DNA of 64,000 bases from Hydractinia symbiolongicarpus (lineage: Eukaryota; Cnidaria; Hydrozoa; Anthoathecata; Hydractiniidae). Where the stretch lies: contig NC_079885.1 in the NCBI RefSeq assembly GCF_029227915.1, positions 30,941,001 to 31,005,000 of the forward strand, read 5' to 3'. Below the pieces are notes generated by a model. That model did no database searches and was not told the origin of the DNA. It saw only the letters and a list, made by a program, of their open reading frames with translations. Both the position numbers and the translations under genes were made by a program. Positions 48,400-62,206 of this stretch are shown here, piece after piece (the stretch's first letter is position 1; each line of letters starts with the position of its first letter).

Positions 48400-51300
48400 T
48401 GGGTACTTTCTTTGCATACATTCGACTATACGGGCCAAGCCCGGGATTTACGGGAAATCGCGGGTTTTCGTTTGCCGGCGATTAAACCACTTTCATTAAG
48501 CGTCTCATCAAAAATGAAAACATTTCTGAAAACTACAAGTCTCATGCGTTTTAGTGGTGAAAAAATAATTTAAAAAATCGTTTTGGAAATGAGTTTACAC
48601 ACAGGGTACTTTCTTTGTATACATTCGACTATACAGGCCAAGCCCGGGATTTACGGGAAATCGCGGGTTTTCGTTTGCCGGCGATTAAACTTCTTTTATA
48701 CAGCGTCTCATCAAAAATGAAAACATTTTTGAGAACTACAAGTCTCATGCGTTGTAGTGGTGAAAAAATTACTTAAAAAATCGTTCGGAAAATGAGTTTA
48801 CTCCCTGGGTACTTTCTTTGTATACTTTTGACTATACGGGCCGAGTCCGGGGTTTACTGGAAATCGCGGTATTTCGTTTGCCGGCGATTAAACCTCTTTC
48901 ATTAAGCGTCTCATCAAAAATGAAAACATTTTTGAAAACTACAAGTCTTATGCGTTTTAGTGGTGAAAAAATAATTCAAAAATCGTTCGGGAAATAAGTT
49001 TACTCCCTGGGTACTTTCTTTGTATACTTTTGACTATACGGGCCGAGTCTGGGATTTACGGGAAAACGCGGATTTTCGTTTGAGGGCGATTAAACTTCTG
49101 TTATTCAGCATCTCATCAAAAATGAAAACATTTTTGAAAACTACAAGTCTCATGCGTTGTAGTGGTGAAAAAATAATTTAAAAAATCGTTCGGAAAATGA
49201 GTTTACTCCCTGGGTACCTTCTTTGTATACTTTTGACTATACGGGCCGAGTCCGGGGTTTACGGAAAATGGCGGGTTTTCGTTTGCCGGCAATTAAACTT
49301 CTTTTATTCAGCGTCTCATCAAAAATGAAAACATTTTTGAAAACTACAAGTCTTATGCGTTTTAGTGGTGAAAAAATAATTCAAAAATCGTTCGGATAAT
49401 AAGTTTACTCCCTGGGTACGTTCTTTGTATACTTTTGACTATACGGGCCGAGTCTGGGATTTACGGGAAAACGCGGATTTTCGTTTGAGGGCGATTAAAC
49501 TTCTGTTATTCAGCATCTCATCAAAAATGAAAACACTTTTGAAAACTACAAGTCTCATGCGTTGTAGTGGTGAAAAAATAATTTAAAAAATCGTTCGGAA
49601 AATGAGTTTACTCCCTGGGTACCTTCTTTGTATACTTTTGACTATACGGGCCGAGTCCGGGGTTTACGGAAAATGGCGGGTTTTCGTTTGCCGGCAATTA
49701 AACTTCTTTTATTCAGCGTCTCATCAAAAATGAAAACATTTTTGAAAACTACAAGTCTTATGCGTTTTAGTGGTGAAAAAATAATTCAAAAATCGTTCGG
49801 ATAATAAGTTTACTCCCTGGGTACTTTCTTTGTATACTTTTGACTATACGGGCCGAGTCCGGGATTTACGGGAAATCGCGGATTTTCGTTTGAGGGCGAT
49901 TAAACTTCTGTTATTCAGCGTCTCATCAAAAATGAAAACATTTTTGAAAACTACAAGTCTCATGCGTTTTAGTGGTGAAAAGATAATTTAAAAAATCGTT
50001 TTGGAAATGAGTTTACACACAGGGTACTTTCTTTGTATACATTCGACTATACAGGCCAAGCCCGGGATTTACGGGAAATCGCGGATTTTCGTTTGCCGGC
50101 GATTAAACCACTTTCATTAAGCGTCTCATCAAAAATGAAAACATTTTTAAAAACTACAAGTCTCATGCGTTTTAGTGGTGAAAAAATATTTTAAAAAATC
50201 GTTCGGGAAATGAGTTTACTCCCTGGGTACTTTCTTTGCATACATTCGACTATACGGGCCAAGCCCGGGATTTACGGGAAATCTCGGGTTTTCGTTTGCC
50301 GGCGATTAAACCACTTTCATTAAGCGTCTCATCAAAAATGAAAACATTTCTGAAAACTACAAGTCTCATGCGTTTTAGTGGTGAAAAAATAATTTAAAAA
50401 ATCGTTTTGGAAATGAGTTTACACACAGGGTACTTTCTTTGTATACATTCGACTATACAGGCCAAGCCCGGGATTTACGGGAAATCGCGGGTTTTCGTTT
50501 GCCGGCGATTAAACTTCTTTTATACAGCGTCTCATCAAAAATGAAAACATTTTTGAGAACTACAAGTCTCATGCGTTGTAGTGGTGAAAAAATTACTTAA
50601 AAAATCGTTCGGAAAATGAGTTTACTCCCTGGGTACTTTCTTTGTATACTTTTGACTATACGGGCCGAGTCCGGGGTTTACTGGAAATCGCGGTATTTCG
50701 TTTGCCGGCGATTAAACCTCTTTCATTAAGCGTCTCATCAAAAATGAAAACATTTTTGAAAATTACAAGTCTTATGCGTTTTAGTGGTGAAAAAATAATT
50801 CAAAAATCGTTCGGGAAATAAGTTTACTCCCTGGGTACTTTCTTTGTATACTTTTGACTATACGGGCCGAGTCTGGGATTTACGGGAAAACGCGGATTTT
50901 CGTTTGAGGGCGCTTAAACTTCTGTTATTCAGCGTCTCATCAAAAATGAAAACATTTTTGAAAACTACAAGTCTCATGCGTTGTAGTGGTGAAAAAATAA
51001 TTTAAAAAATCGTTCGGAAAATGAGTTTACTCCCTGGGTACCTTCTTTGTATACTTTTGACTATACGGGCCGACCCCAGGATTTACAGGAAATGGCGGGT
51101 TTTCGTTTGCCGGCGAATAAACTTCTTTTATTCAGCGTCTCATCAAAAATGAAAACATTTTTGAAAACTACAAGTCTCATGCGTTTTAGTGGTGAAAAGA
51201 TAATTTAAAAAATTGTTCGGGAAATGAGTTTACTCACAGGGTACTTTCTTTGTATACTTTTGACTATACGGGCCGAGTCTGGGATTTACGGCAAATCGCG

Positions 51301-53100
51301 GATTTTCGTTTGAGGGCGATTAAACTTCTGTTATTCAGCGTCTCATCAAAAATGAAAACATTTTTGAAAACTACAAGTCTCATGCGTTGTAGTGGTGAAA
51401 AAATAATTTAAAAAATCGTTCGGAAAATGAGTTTACTCCCTGGGTACTTTCTTTGTATACTTTTGACTATACGGGCCGAGTCCGGGGTTTACGGAAAATG
51501 GCGGGTTTTCGTTTGCCGGCAATTAAACTTCTTTTATTCAGCGTCTCATCAAAAATGAAAACATTTTTAAAAACTACAAGTCTCATGCGTTTTAGTGGAG
51601 AAAAGATAATTTAAAAAATCGTTTTGGAAATGAGTTTACACACAGGGTACTTTCTTTGTATACATTCGACTATACAGGCCAAGCCCGGGATTTACGGGAA
51701 ATCGCGGATTTTCGTTTGCCGGCCATTAAACCACTTTCATTAAGCGTCTCATCAAAAATGAAAACATTTTTGAAAACTACAAGTCTTATGCGTTTTAGTG
51801 GTGAAAAAATAATTCAAAAATCGTTCGGGAAATGAGTTTACTCCCTGGGTACTTTCTTTGTATACTTTTGACTATACGGGCCGTGTCTGGGATTTACGGG
51901 AAGTCCCGGGTTTTCGTTTGAGGGCGATTAAACTTCTTTTATTCAGCGTCTCATCAAAAATGAAAACATTTTTGAAAACTACAAGTCTCATGCGTTGTAG
52001 TGAGGAAAAAATGGAATAGTGGAAATGAGTTTACACCCTGGGTACTTTCTTTGTATACTTTTGACTATACGGGCCGAGTCCGGGGTTTACGGAAAATGGC
52101 GGGTTTTCGTTTGCCGGCAATTAAACTTCTTTTATTCAGCGTCTCATCAAAAATGAAAACATTTTTGAAAACTACAAGTCTTATGCGTTTTAGTGGTGAA
52201 AAAATAATTCAAAAATCGTTCGGATAATAAGTTTACTCCCTGGGTACTTTCTTTGTATACTTTTGACTATACGGGCCGAGTCCGGGATTTACGGGAAATC
52301 GCGGATTTTCGTTTGAGGGCGATTAAACTTCTGTTATTCAGCGTCTCATCAAAAATGAAAACATTTTTGAAAACTACAAGTCTCATGCGTTTTAGTGGTG
52401 AAAAGATAATTTAAAAAATCGTTTTGGAAATGAGTTTACACACAGGGTACTTTCTTTGTATACATTCGACTATACAGGCCAAGCCCGGGATTTACGGGAA
52501 ATCGCGGATTTTCGTTTGCCGGCGATTAAACCACTTTCATTAAGCGTCTCATCAAAAATGAAAACATTTTTAAAAACTACAAGTCTCATGCGTTTTAGTG
52601 GTGAAAAAATATTTTAAAAAATCGTTCGGGAAATGAGTTTACTCCCTGGGTACTTTCTTTGCATACATTCGACTATACGGGCCAAGCCCGGGATTTACGG
52701 GAAATCTCGGGTTTTCGTTTGCCGGCGATTAAACCACTTTCATTAAGCGTCTCATCAAAAATGAAAACATTTCTGAAAACTACAAGTCTCATGCGTTTTA
52801 GTGGTGAAAAAATAATTTAAAAAATCGTTTTGGAAATGAGTTTACACACAGGGTACTTTCTTTGTATACATTCGACTATACAGGCCAAGCCCGGGATTTA
52901 CGGGAAATCGCGGGTTTTCGTTTGCCGGCGATTAAACTTCTTTTATACAGCGTCTCATCAAAAATGAAAACATTTTTGAGAACTACAAGTCTCATGCGTT
53001 GTAGTGGTGAAAAAATTACTTAAAAAATCGTTCGGAAAATGAGTTTACTCCCTGGGTACTTTCTTTGTATACTTTTGACTATACGGGCCGAGTCCGGGGT
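48400..53100 (+). repeat. Amplified higher-order blocks with GCATAC-tagged monomers
   Basis: The run TTTGCATACATTC, TTTTATACAGCG, AATTACTTAAAA, TTACTGGAAATC and GTCTGGGATT recurs at about 48.4, 50.2, 52.7 and 58.1 kb, with steps of 1824, 2424 and 5415 bp, all near whole monomer multiples. Intervening monomers differ between copies, showing repeated insertion and deletion of whole monomers after block copying. Confidence 0.8.
52000..52020 (+). repeat. Shortened monomer tag GGAATAGTGG (right arm, first)
   Basis: In this monomer the A-rich linker between the CATGCG and AATGAGTTTAC landmarks is replaced by AGTGAGGAAAAAATGGAATA followed by GTGG. The local period is about 193 instead of 203 bp. 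The same tag is at 60246-60268, and its complement is in the left arm near 15765-15785 and 17581-17601. It is one of the best single markers of the mirror relationship. Confidence 0.88.
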
Positions 53101-53144
53101 TTACTGGAAATGAAAACATTTTTGAAAACTACAAGTCTCATGCG
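53101..53144 (+). repeat. Truncated monomer with 57-bp internal deletion
   Basis: TTTACTGGAAAT runs directly into GAAAACATTTTTG, skipping the GCCGGC and CATTAAGCG part of the unit. The spacing between CATGCG landmarks is 146 bp here instead of 203. The join lies in a shared AAAT, consistent with microhomology-mediated deletion. I saw no other copy of this junction. Confidence 0.88.
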
Positions 53145-55199
53145 TTTTAGTGGAGAAAAGATAATTTAAAAAATCGTTTTGGAAATGAGTTTACACACAG
53201 GGTACTTTCTTTGTATACATTCGACTATACAGGCCAAGCCCGGGATTTACGGGAAATCGCGGATTTTCGTTTGCCGGCGATTAAACCACTTTCATTAAGC
53301 GTCTCATCAAAAATGAAAACATTTTTGAAAACTACAAGTCTTATGCGTTTTAGTGGTGAAAAAATAATTCAAAAATCGTTCGGGAAATAAGTTTACTCCC
53401 TGGGTACTTTCTTTGTATACTTTTGACTATACGGGCCGAGTCTGGGATTTACGGGAAAACGCGGATTTTCGTTTGAGGGCGATTAAACTTCTGTTATTCA
53501 GCGTCTCATCAAAAATGAAAACATTTTTGAAAACTACAAGTCTCATGCGTTGTAGTGGTGAAAAAATAATTTAAAAAATCGTTCGGAAAATGAGTTTACT
53601 CCCTGGGTACCTTCTTTGTATACTTTTGACTATACGGGCCGACCCCAGGATTTACAGGAAATGGCGGGTTTTCGTTTGCCGGCGAATAAACTTCTTTTAT
53701 TCAGCGTCTCATCAAAAATGAAAACATTTTTGAAAACTACAAGTCTCATGCGTTTTAGTGGTGAAAAGATAATTTAAAAAATTGTTCGGGAAATGAGTTT
53801 ACTCACAGGGTACTTTCTTTGTATACTTTTGACTATACGGGCCGAGTCTGGGATTTACGGCAAATCGCGGATTTTCGTTTGAGGGCGATTAAACTTCTGT
53901 TATTCAGCGTCTCATCAAAAATGAAAACATTTTTGAAAACTACAAGTCTCATGCGTTGTAGTGGTGAAAAAATAATTTAAAAAATCGTTCGGAAAATGAG
54001 TTTACTCCCTGGGTACTTTCTTTGTATACTTTTGACTATACGGGCCGAGTCCGGGGTTTACGGAAAATGGCGGGTTTTCGTTTGCCGGCAATTAAACTTC
54101 TTTTATTCAGCGTCTCATCAAAAATGAAAACATTTTTGAAAACTACAAGTCTCATGCGTTTTAGTGGAGAAAAGATAATTTAAAAAATCGTTTTGGAAAT
54201 GAGTTTACTCACAGGGTACTTTCTTTGTATACTTTTGACTATACGGGCCGAGTCTGGGATTTACGGCAAATCGCGGATTTTCGTTTGAGGGCGATTAAAC
54301 TTCTGTTATTCAGCGTCTCATCAAAAATGAAAACATTTTTGAAAACTACAAGTCTCATGCGTTGTAGTGGTGAAAAAATAATTTAAAAAATCGTTCGGAA
54401 AATGAGTTTACTCCCTGGGTACTTTCTTTGTATACTTTTGACTATACGGGCCGAGTCCGGGGTTTACGGAAAATGGCGGGTTTTCGTTTGCCGGCAATTA
54501 AACTTCTTTTATTCAGCGTCTCATCAAAAATGAAAACATTTTTGAAAACTACAAGTCTCATGCGTTTTAGTGGAGAAAAGATAATTTAAAAAATCGTTTT
54601 GGAAATGAGTTTACACACAGGGTACTTTCTTTGTATACATTCGACTATACAGGCCAAGCCCGGGATTTACGGGAAATCGCGGTATTTCGTTTGCCGGCGA
54701 TTAAACCTCTTTCATTAAGCGTCTCATCAAAAATGAAAACATTTTTGAAAATTACAAGTCTTATGCGTTTTAGTGGTGAAAAAATAATTCAAAAATCGTT
54801 CGGGAAATAAGTTTACTCCCTGGGTACTTTCTTTGTATACTTTTGACTATACGGGCCGAGTCTGGGATTTACGGGAAAACGCGGATTTTCGTTTGAGGGC
54901 GATTAAACTTCTGTTATTCAGCATCTCATCAAAAATGAAAACATTTTTGAAAACTACAAGTCTCATGCGTTGTAGTGGTGAAAAAATAATTTAAAAAATC
55001 GTTCGGAAAATGAGTTTACTCCCTGGGTACCTTCTTTGTATACTTTTGACTATACGGGCCGAGTCCGGGGTTTACGGAAAATGGCGGGTTTTCGTTTGCC
55101 GGCAATTAAACTTCTTTTATTCAGCGTCTCATCAAAAATGAAAACATTTTTGAAAACTACAAGTCTTATGCGTTTTAGTGGTGAAAAAATAATTCAAAA

Positions 55200-58035
55200 A
55201 TTGTTCGGGAAATGAGTTTACTCACAGGGTACTTTCTTTGTATACTTTTGACTATACGGGCCGAGTCTGGGATTTACGGGAAATCGCGGATTTTCGTTTG
55301 AGGGCGATTAAACTTCTGTTATTCAGCGTCTCATCAAAAATGAAAACATTTTTGAAAACTACAAGTCTCATGCGTTGTAGTGGTGAAAAAATAATTTAAA
55401 AAATCGTTCGGAAAATGAGTTTACTCCCTGGGTACTTTCTTTGTATACTTTTGACTATACGGGCCGAGTCCGGGGTTTACGGAAAATGGCGGGTTTTCGT
55501 TTGCCGGCAATTAAACTTCTTTTATTCAGCGTCTCATCAAAAATGAAAACATTTTTGAAAACTACAAGTCTCATGCGTTTTAGTGGAGAAAAGATAATTT
55601 AAAAAATCGTTTTGGAAATGAGTTTACACACAGGGTACTTTCTTTGTATACATTCGACTATACAGGCCAAGCCCGGGATTTACGGGAAATCGCGGATTTT
55701 CGTTTGCCGGCGATTAAACCACTTTCATTAAGCGTCTCATCAAAAATGAAAACATTTTTGAAAACTACAAGTCTTATGCAATTTAGTGGTGAAAAAATAA
55801 TTCAAAAATCGTTCGGGAAATAAGTTTACTCCCTGGGTACTTTCTTTGTATACTTTTGACTATACGGGCCGAGTCTGGGATTTACGGGAAAACGCGGATT
55901 TTCGTTTGAGGGCGATTAAACTTCTGTTATTCAGCATCTCATCAAAAATGAAAACATTTTTGAAAACTACAAGTCTCATGCGTTGTAGTGGTGAAAAAAT
56001 AATTTAAAAAATCGTTCGGAAAATGAGTTTACTCCCTGGGTACCTTCTTTGTATACTTTTGACTATACGGGCCGAGTCCGGGGTTTACGGAAAATGGCGG
56101 GTTTTCGTTTGCCGGCAATTAAACTTCTTTTATTCAGCGTCTCATCAAAAATGAAAACATTTTTGAAAACTACAAGTCTTATGCGTTTTAGTGGTGAAAA
56201 AATAATTCAAAAATCGTTCGGATAATAAGTTTACTCCCTGGGTACTTTCTTTGTATACTTTTGACTATACGGGCCGAGTCCGGGATTTACGGGAAATCGC
56301 GGATTTTCGTTTGAGGGCGATTAAACTTCTGTTATTCAGCGTCTCATCAAAAATGAAAACATTTTTGAAAACTACAAGTCTCATGCGTTTTAGTGGTGAA
56401 AAGATAATTTAAAAAATCGTTCGGAAAATGAGTTTACTCCCTGGGTACCTTCTTTGTATACTTTTGACTATACGGGCCGAGTCCGGGGTTTACGGAAAAT
56501 GGCGGGTTTTCGTTTGCCGGCAATTAAACTTCTTTTATTCAGCGTCTCATCAAAAATGAAAACATTTTTGAAAACTACAAGTCTTATGCGTTTTAGTGGT
56601 GAAAAAATAATTCAAAAATTGTTCGGGAAATGAGTTTACTCACAGGGTACTTTCTTTGTATACTTTTGACTATACGGGCCGAGTCTGGGATTTACGGGAA
56701 ATCGCGGATTTTCGTTTGAGGGCGATTAAACTTCTGTTATTCAGCGTCTCATCAAAAATGAAAACATTTTTGAAAACTACAAGTCTCATGCGTTGTAGTG
56801 GTGAAAAAATAATTTAAAAAATCGTTCGGAAAATGAGTTTACTCCCTGGGTACTTTCTTTGTATACTTTTGACTATACGGGCCGAGTCCGGGGTTTACGG
56901 AAAATGGCGGGTTTTCGTTTGCCGGCAATTAAACTTCTTTTATTCAGCGTCTCATCAAAAATGAAAACATTTTTGAAAACTACAAGTCTCATGCGTTTTA
57001 GTGGAGAAAAGATAATTTAAAAAATCGTTTTGGAAATGAGTTTACACACAGGGTACTTTCTTTGTATACATTCGACTATACAGGCCAAGCCCGGGATTTA
57101 CGGGAAATCGCGGATTTTCGTTTGCCGGCGATTAAACCACTTTCATTAAGCGTCTCATCAAAAATGAAAACATTTTTGAAAACTACAAGTCTTATGCAAT
57201 TTAGTGGTGAAAAAATAATTCAAAAATCGTTCGGGAAATAAGTTTACTCCCTGGGTACTTTCTTTGTATACTTTTGACTATACGGGCCGAGTCTGGGATT
57301 TACGGGAAAACGCGGATTTTCGTTTGAGGGCGATTAAACTTCTGTTATTCAGCATCTCATCAAAAATGAAAACATTTTTGAAAACTACAAGTCTCATGCG
57401 TTGTAGTGGTGAAAAAATAATTTAAAAAATCGTTCGGAAAATGAGTTTACTCCCTGGGTACCTTCTTTGTATACTTTTGACTATACGGGCCGAGTCCGGG
57501 GTTTACGGAAAATGGCGGGTTTTCGTTTGCCGGCAATTAAACTTCTTTTATTCAGCGTCTCATCAAAAATGAAAACATTTTTGAAAACTACAAGTCTTAT
57601 GCGTTTTAGTGGTGAAAAAATAATTCAAAAATCGTTCGGATAATAAGTTTACTCCCTGGGTACTTTCTTTGTATACTTTTGACTATACGGGCCGAGTCCG
57701 GGATTTACGGGAAATCGCGGATTTTCGTTTGAGGGCGATTAAACTTCTGTTATTCAGCGTCTCATCAAAAATGAAAACATTTTTGAAAACTACAAGTCTC
57801 ATGCGTTTTAGTGGTGAAAAGATAATTTAAAAAATCGTTTTGGAAATGAGTTTACACACAGGGTACTTTCTTTGTATACATTCGACTATACAGGCCAAGC
57901 CCGGGATTTACGGGAAATCGCGGATTTTCGTTTGCCGGCGATTAAACCACTTTCATTAAGCGTCTCATCAAAAATGAAAACATTTTTAAAAACTACAAGT
58001 CTCATGCGTCTTAGTGGTGAAAAAATATTTTAAAA
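55200..58035 (+). repeat. Tandem 7-monomer block duplication (step 1418 bp)
   Basis: ATTGTTCGGGAAATGAG (55200 and 56618) and CTTATGCAATTTAGTGG (55773 and 57191) give a constant 1418-bp step. The intervening monomers match in order. The second copy then continues into the GCATAC-tagged block. Confidence 0.85.
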
Positions 58036-60245
58036 AATCGTTCGGGAAATGAGTTTACTCCCTGGGTACTTTCTTTGCATACATTCGACTATACGGGCCA
58101 AACCCGGGATTTACGGGAAATCTCGGGTTTTCGTTTGCCGGCGATTAAACCACTTTCATTAAGCGTCTCATCAAAAATGAAAACATTTCTGAAAACTACA
58201 AGTCTCATGCGTTTTAGTGGTGAAAAAATAATTTAAAAAATCGTTTTGGAAATGAGTTTACACACAGGGTACTTTCTTTGTATACATTCGACTATACAGG
58301 CCAAGCCCGGGATTTACGGGAAATCGCGGGTTTTCGTTTGCCGGCGATTAAACTTCTTTTATACAGCGTCTCATCAAAAATGAAAACATTTTTGAGAACT
58401 ACAAGTCTCATGCGTTGTAGTGGTGAAAAAATTACTTAAAAAATCGTTCGGAAAATGAGTTTACTCCCTGGGTACTTTCTTTGTATACTTTTGACTATAC
58501 GGGCCGAGTCCGGGGTTTACTGGAAATCGCGGTATTTCGTTTGCCGGCGATTAAACCTCTTTCATTAAGCGTCTCATCAAAAATGAAAACATTTTTGAAA
58601 ATTACAAGTCTTATGCGTTTTAGTGGTGAAAAAATAATTCAAAAATCGTTCGGGAAATAAGTTTACTCCCTGGGTACTTTCTTTGTATACTTTTGACTAT
58701 ACGGGCCGAGTCTGGGATTTACGGGAAAACGCGGATTTTCGTTTGAGGGCGATTAAACTTCTGTTATTCAGCGTCTCATCAAAAATGAAAACATTTTTGA
58801 AAACTACAAGTCTCATGCGTTGTAGTGGTGAAAAAATAATTTAAAAAATCGTTCGGAAAATGAGTTTACTCCCTGGGTACCTTCTTTGTATACTTTTGAC
58901 TATACGGGCCGACCCCAGGATTTACAGGAAATGGCGGGTTTTCGTTTGCCGGCGAATAAACTTCTTTTATTCAGCGTCTCATCAAAAATGAAAACATTTT
59001 TGAAAACTACAAGTCTCATGCGTTTTAGTGGTGAAAAGATAATTTAAAAAATTGTTCGGGAAATGAGTTTACTCACAGGGTACTTTCTTTGTATACTTTT
59101 GACTATACGGGCCGAGTCTGGGATTTACGGCAAATCGCGGATTTTCGTTTGAGGGCGATTAAACTTCTGTTATTCAGCGTCTCATCAAAAATGAAAACAT
59201 TTTTGAAAACTACAAGTCTCATGCGTTGTAGTGGTGAAAAAATAATTTAAAAAATCGTTCGGAAAATGAGTTTACTCCCTGGGTACCTTCTTTGTATACT
59301 TTTGACTATACGGGCCGACCCCAGGATTTACAGGAAATGGCGGGTTTTCGTTTGCCGGCGAATAAACTTCTTTTATTCAGCGTCTCATCAAAAATGAAAA
59401 CATTTTTGAAAACTACAAGTCTCATGCGTTTTAGTGGTGAAAAGATAATTTAAAAAATTGTTCGGGAAATGAGTTTACTCACAGGGTACTTTCTTTGTAT
59501 ACTTTTGACTATACGGGCCGAGTCTGGGATTTACGGCAAATCGCGGATTTTCGTTTGAGGGCGATTAAACTTCTGTTATTCAGCGTCTCATCAAAAATGA
59601 AAACATTTTTGAAAACTACAAGTCTCATGCGTTGTAGTGGTGAAAAAATAATTTAAAAAATTGTTCGGAAAATGAGTTTACTCCCTGGGTACTTTCTTTG
59701 TATACTTTTGACTATACGGGCCGAGTCCGGGGTTTACGGAAAATGGCGGGTTTTCGTTTGCCGGCAATTAAACTTCTTTTATTCAGCGTCTCATCAAAAA
59801 TGAAAACATTTTTGAAAACTACAAGTCTCATGCGTTTTAGTGGAGAAAAGATAATTTAAAAAATCGTTTTGGAAATGAGTTTACACACAGGGTACTTTCT
59901 TTGTATACATTCGACTATACAGGCCAAGCCCGGGATTTACGGGAAATCGCGGATTTTCGTTTGCCGGCCATTAAACCACTTTCATTAAGCGTCTCATCAA
60001 AAATGAAAACATTTCTGAAAACTACAAGTCTCATGCGTTTTAGTGGTGAAAAAATAATTTAAAAAATCGTTCGGGAAATGAGTTTACTCCCTGGGTACTT
60101 TCTTTGTATACTTTTGACTATACGGGCCGAGTCCGGGATTTACGGGAAGTCCCGGGTTTTCGTTTGAGGGCGATTAAACTTCTTTTATTCAGCGTCTCAT
60201 CAAAAATGAAAACATTTTTGAAAACTACAAGTCTCATGCGTTGTA

Positions 60246-60268
60246 GTGAGGAAAAAATGGAATAGTGG
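60246..60268 (+). repeat. Shortened monomer tag GGAATAGTGG (right arm, second)
   Basis: Same rearranged linker as at 52000, again with a ~193-bp local period. The downstream monomer differs (GACCCCAGG here, GAGTCCGGGG at 52070), so the tag has been copied into two different block contexts. Confidence 0.88.
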
Positions 60269-62206
60269 AAATGAGTTTACACCCTGGGTACTTTCTTTGT
60301 ATACTTTTGACTATACGGGCCGACCCCAGGATTTACAGAAAATGGCGGGTTTTCGTTTGCCGGCGAATAATCTTCTTTTATTCAGCGTCTCATCAAAAAT
60401 GAAAACATTTTTGAAAACTACAAGTCTCATGCGTTTTAGTGGTGAAAAGATAATTTAAAAAATCGTTCGGGAAATGAGTTTACTCACAGGGTACTTTCTT
60501 TGTATACATTCGACTATACAGGCCAAGCCCGGGATTTACGGGAATTCGCGGGTTTTTGTTTGCCGGCGATTAAACCACTTTCATTAAGCGTTTCATCAAA
60601 AATGAAAACATTTCTGAAAACTACAAGTCTCATGCGTTTAGTAGTAAAAAAATAATATAAAAAATCGTTCGGGAAATGAGTTTACTCCCTGGGTACTTTC
60701 TTTGTATACATTCGACTATACGGGCCAAGCCCGGGATTTACGGGAAATCGCGGGTTTTCGTTTGCCGGCGATTAAACCTCTTTCATTAAGCGTCTCATCA
60801 AAAATGAAAACATTTCTGAAAACTACAAGTCTCATGCGTTTTAGTGGTGAAAAAATAATTTAAGAAATCGTTCTGGAAATGAGTTTACTCACAGGGTACT
60901 TTCTTTGTATACATTCGACTATACGGGCCAAGCCCGGGATTTACGGGAAATTGCGGGTTTTCGTTTGCCGGCGATTAAACTTCTTTCATTAAGCGTCTCA
61001 TCAAAAATGAAAACATTTTTGAAAACTACAAGTCTCATGCGTTTTAGTGGTGAAAAAAAAATTTAAAAAATCGTTCGGGAAATGAGTTTACTCCCTGGGT
61101 AATTTGTTTGTATACATTTGACTATACGGGCCAAGCCCGGGATTTACGGGAAATCGCGGGATTTCGTTTGAGGGCGATTAAACTTCTTTTATTCAGCGCC
61201 TCATCAAAAATGAAAACATTTTTGAAAACTACAAGTCTCATGCGTTTAGTGGAAAAAAAATAATATAAAAAATCGTTCGGGAAATGAGTTTACTCACAGG
61301 GTACTTTCTTTGTATACATTCGACTATACGGGCCAAGCCCGGGATTTACGGGAAATCGCGGGTTTTCGTTTGCCGACGATTAAACCTCTTTCATTAAGCG
61401 TCTCATCAAAAATAAATTCATTTTTGAAAACTACAAGTCTCATGCGTTTTAGTGGTGAAAAGATAATTTAAAAAATTGTTCGGGAAATGAGTTTACTCAC
61501 AGGGTACTTTCTTTGTATACTTTTGACTATACGGGCCGAGTCTGGGATTTACGGCAAATCGCGGATTTTCGTTTGAGGGCGATTAAACTTCTGTTATTCA
61601 GCGTCTCATCAAAAATGAAAACATTTTTGAAAACTACAAGTCTCATGCGTTGTAGTGGTGAAAAAATAATTTAAAAAATCGTTCGGAAAATGAGTTTACT
61701 CCCTGGGTACTTTCTTTGTATACTTTTGACTATACGGGCCGAGTCCGGGGTTTACGGAAAATGGCGGGTTTTCGTTTGCCGGCAATTAAACTTCTTTTAT
61801 TCAGCGTCTCATCAAAAATGAAAACATTTTTGAAAACTACAAGTCTCATGCGTTTTAGTGGAGAAAAGATAATTTAAAAAATCGTTTTGGAAATGAGTTT
61901 ACACACAGGGTACTTTCTTTGTATACATTCGACTATACAGGCCAAGCCCGGGATTTACGGGAAATCGCGGATTTTCGTTTGCCGGCGATTAAACCACTTT
62001 CATTAAGCGTCTCATCAAAAATGAAAACATTTTTGAAAACTACAAGTCTCATGCGTTTTAGTGGTAAAAATATAATTTAAAAAATCGTTCGGGAAATGAG
62101 TTTACTCCCTGGGTACTTTCTTTGTATACTTTTGACTATACGGGCCGAGTCCGGGATTTACGGGAAATCGCGGATTTTCGTTTGCCGGCGATTAAACTTC
62201 TTTTAT

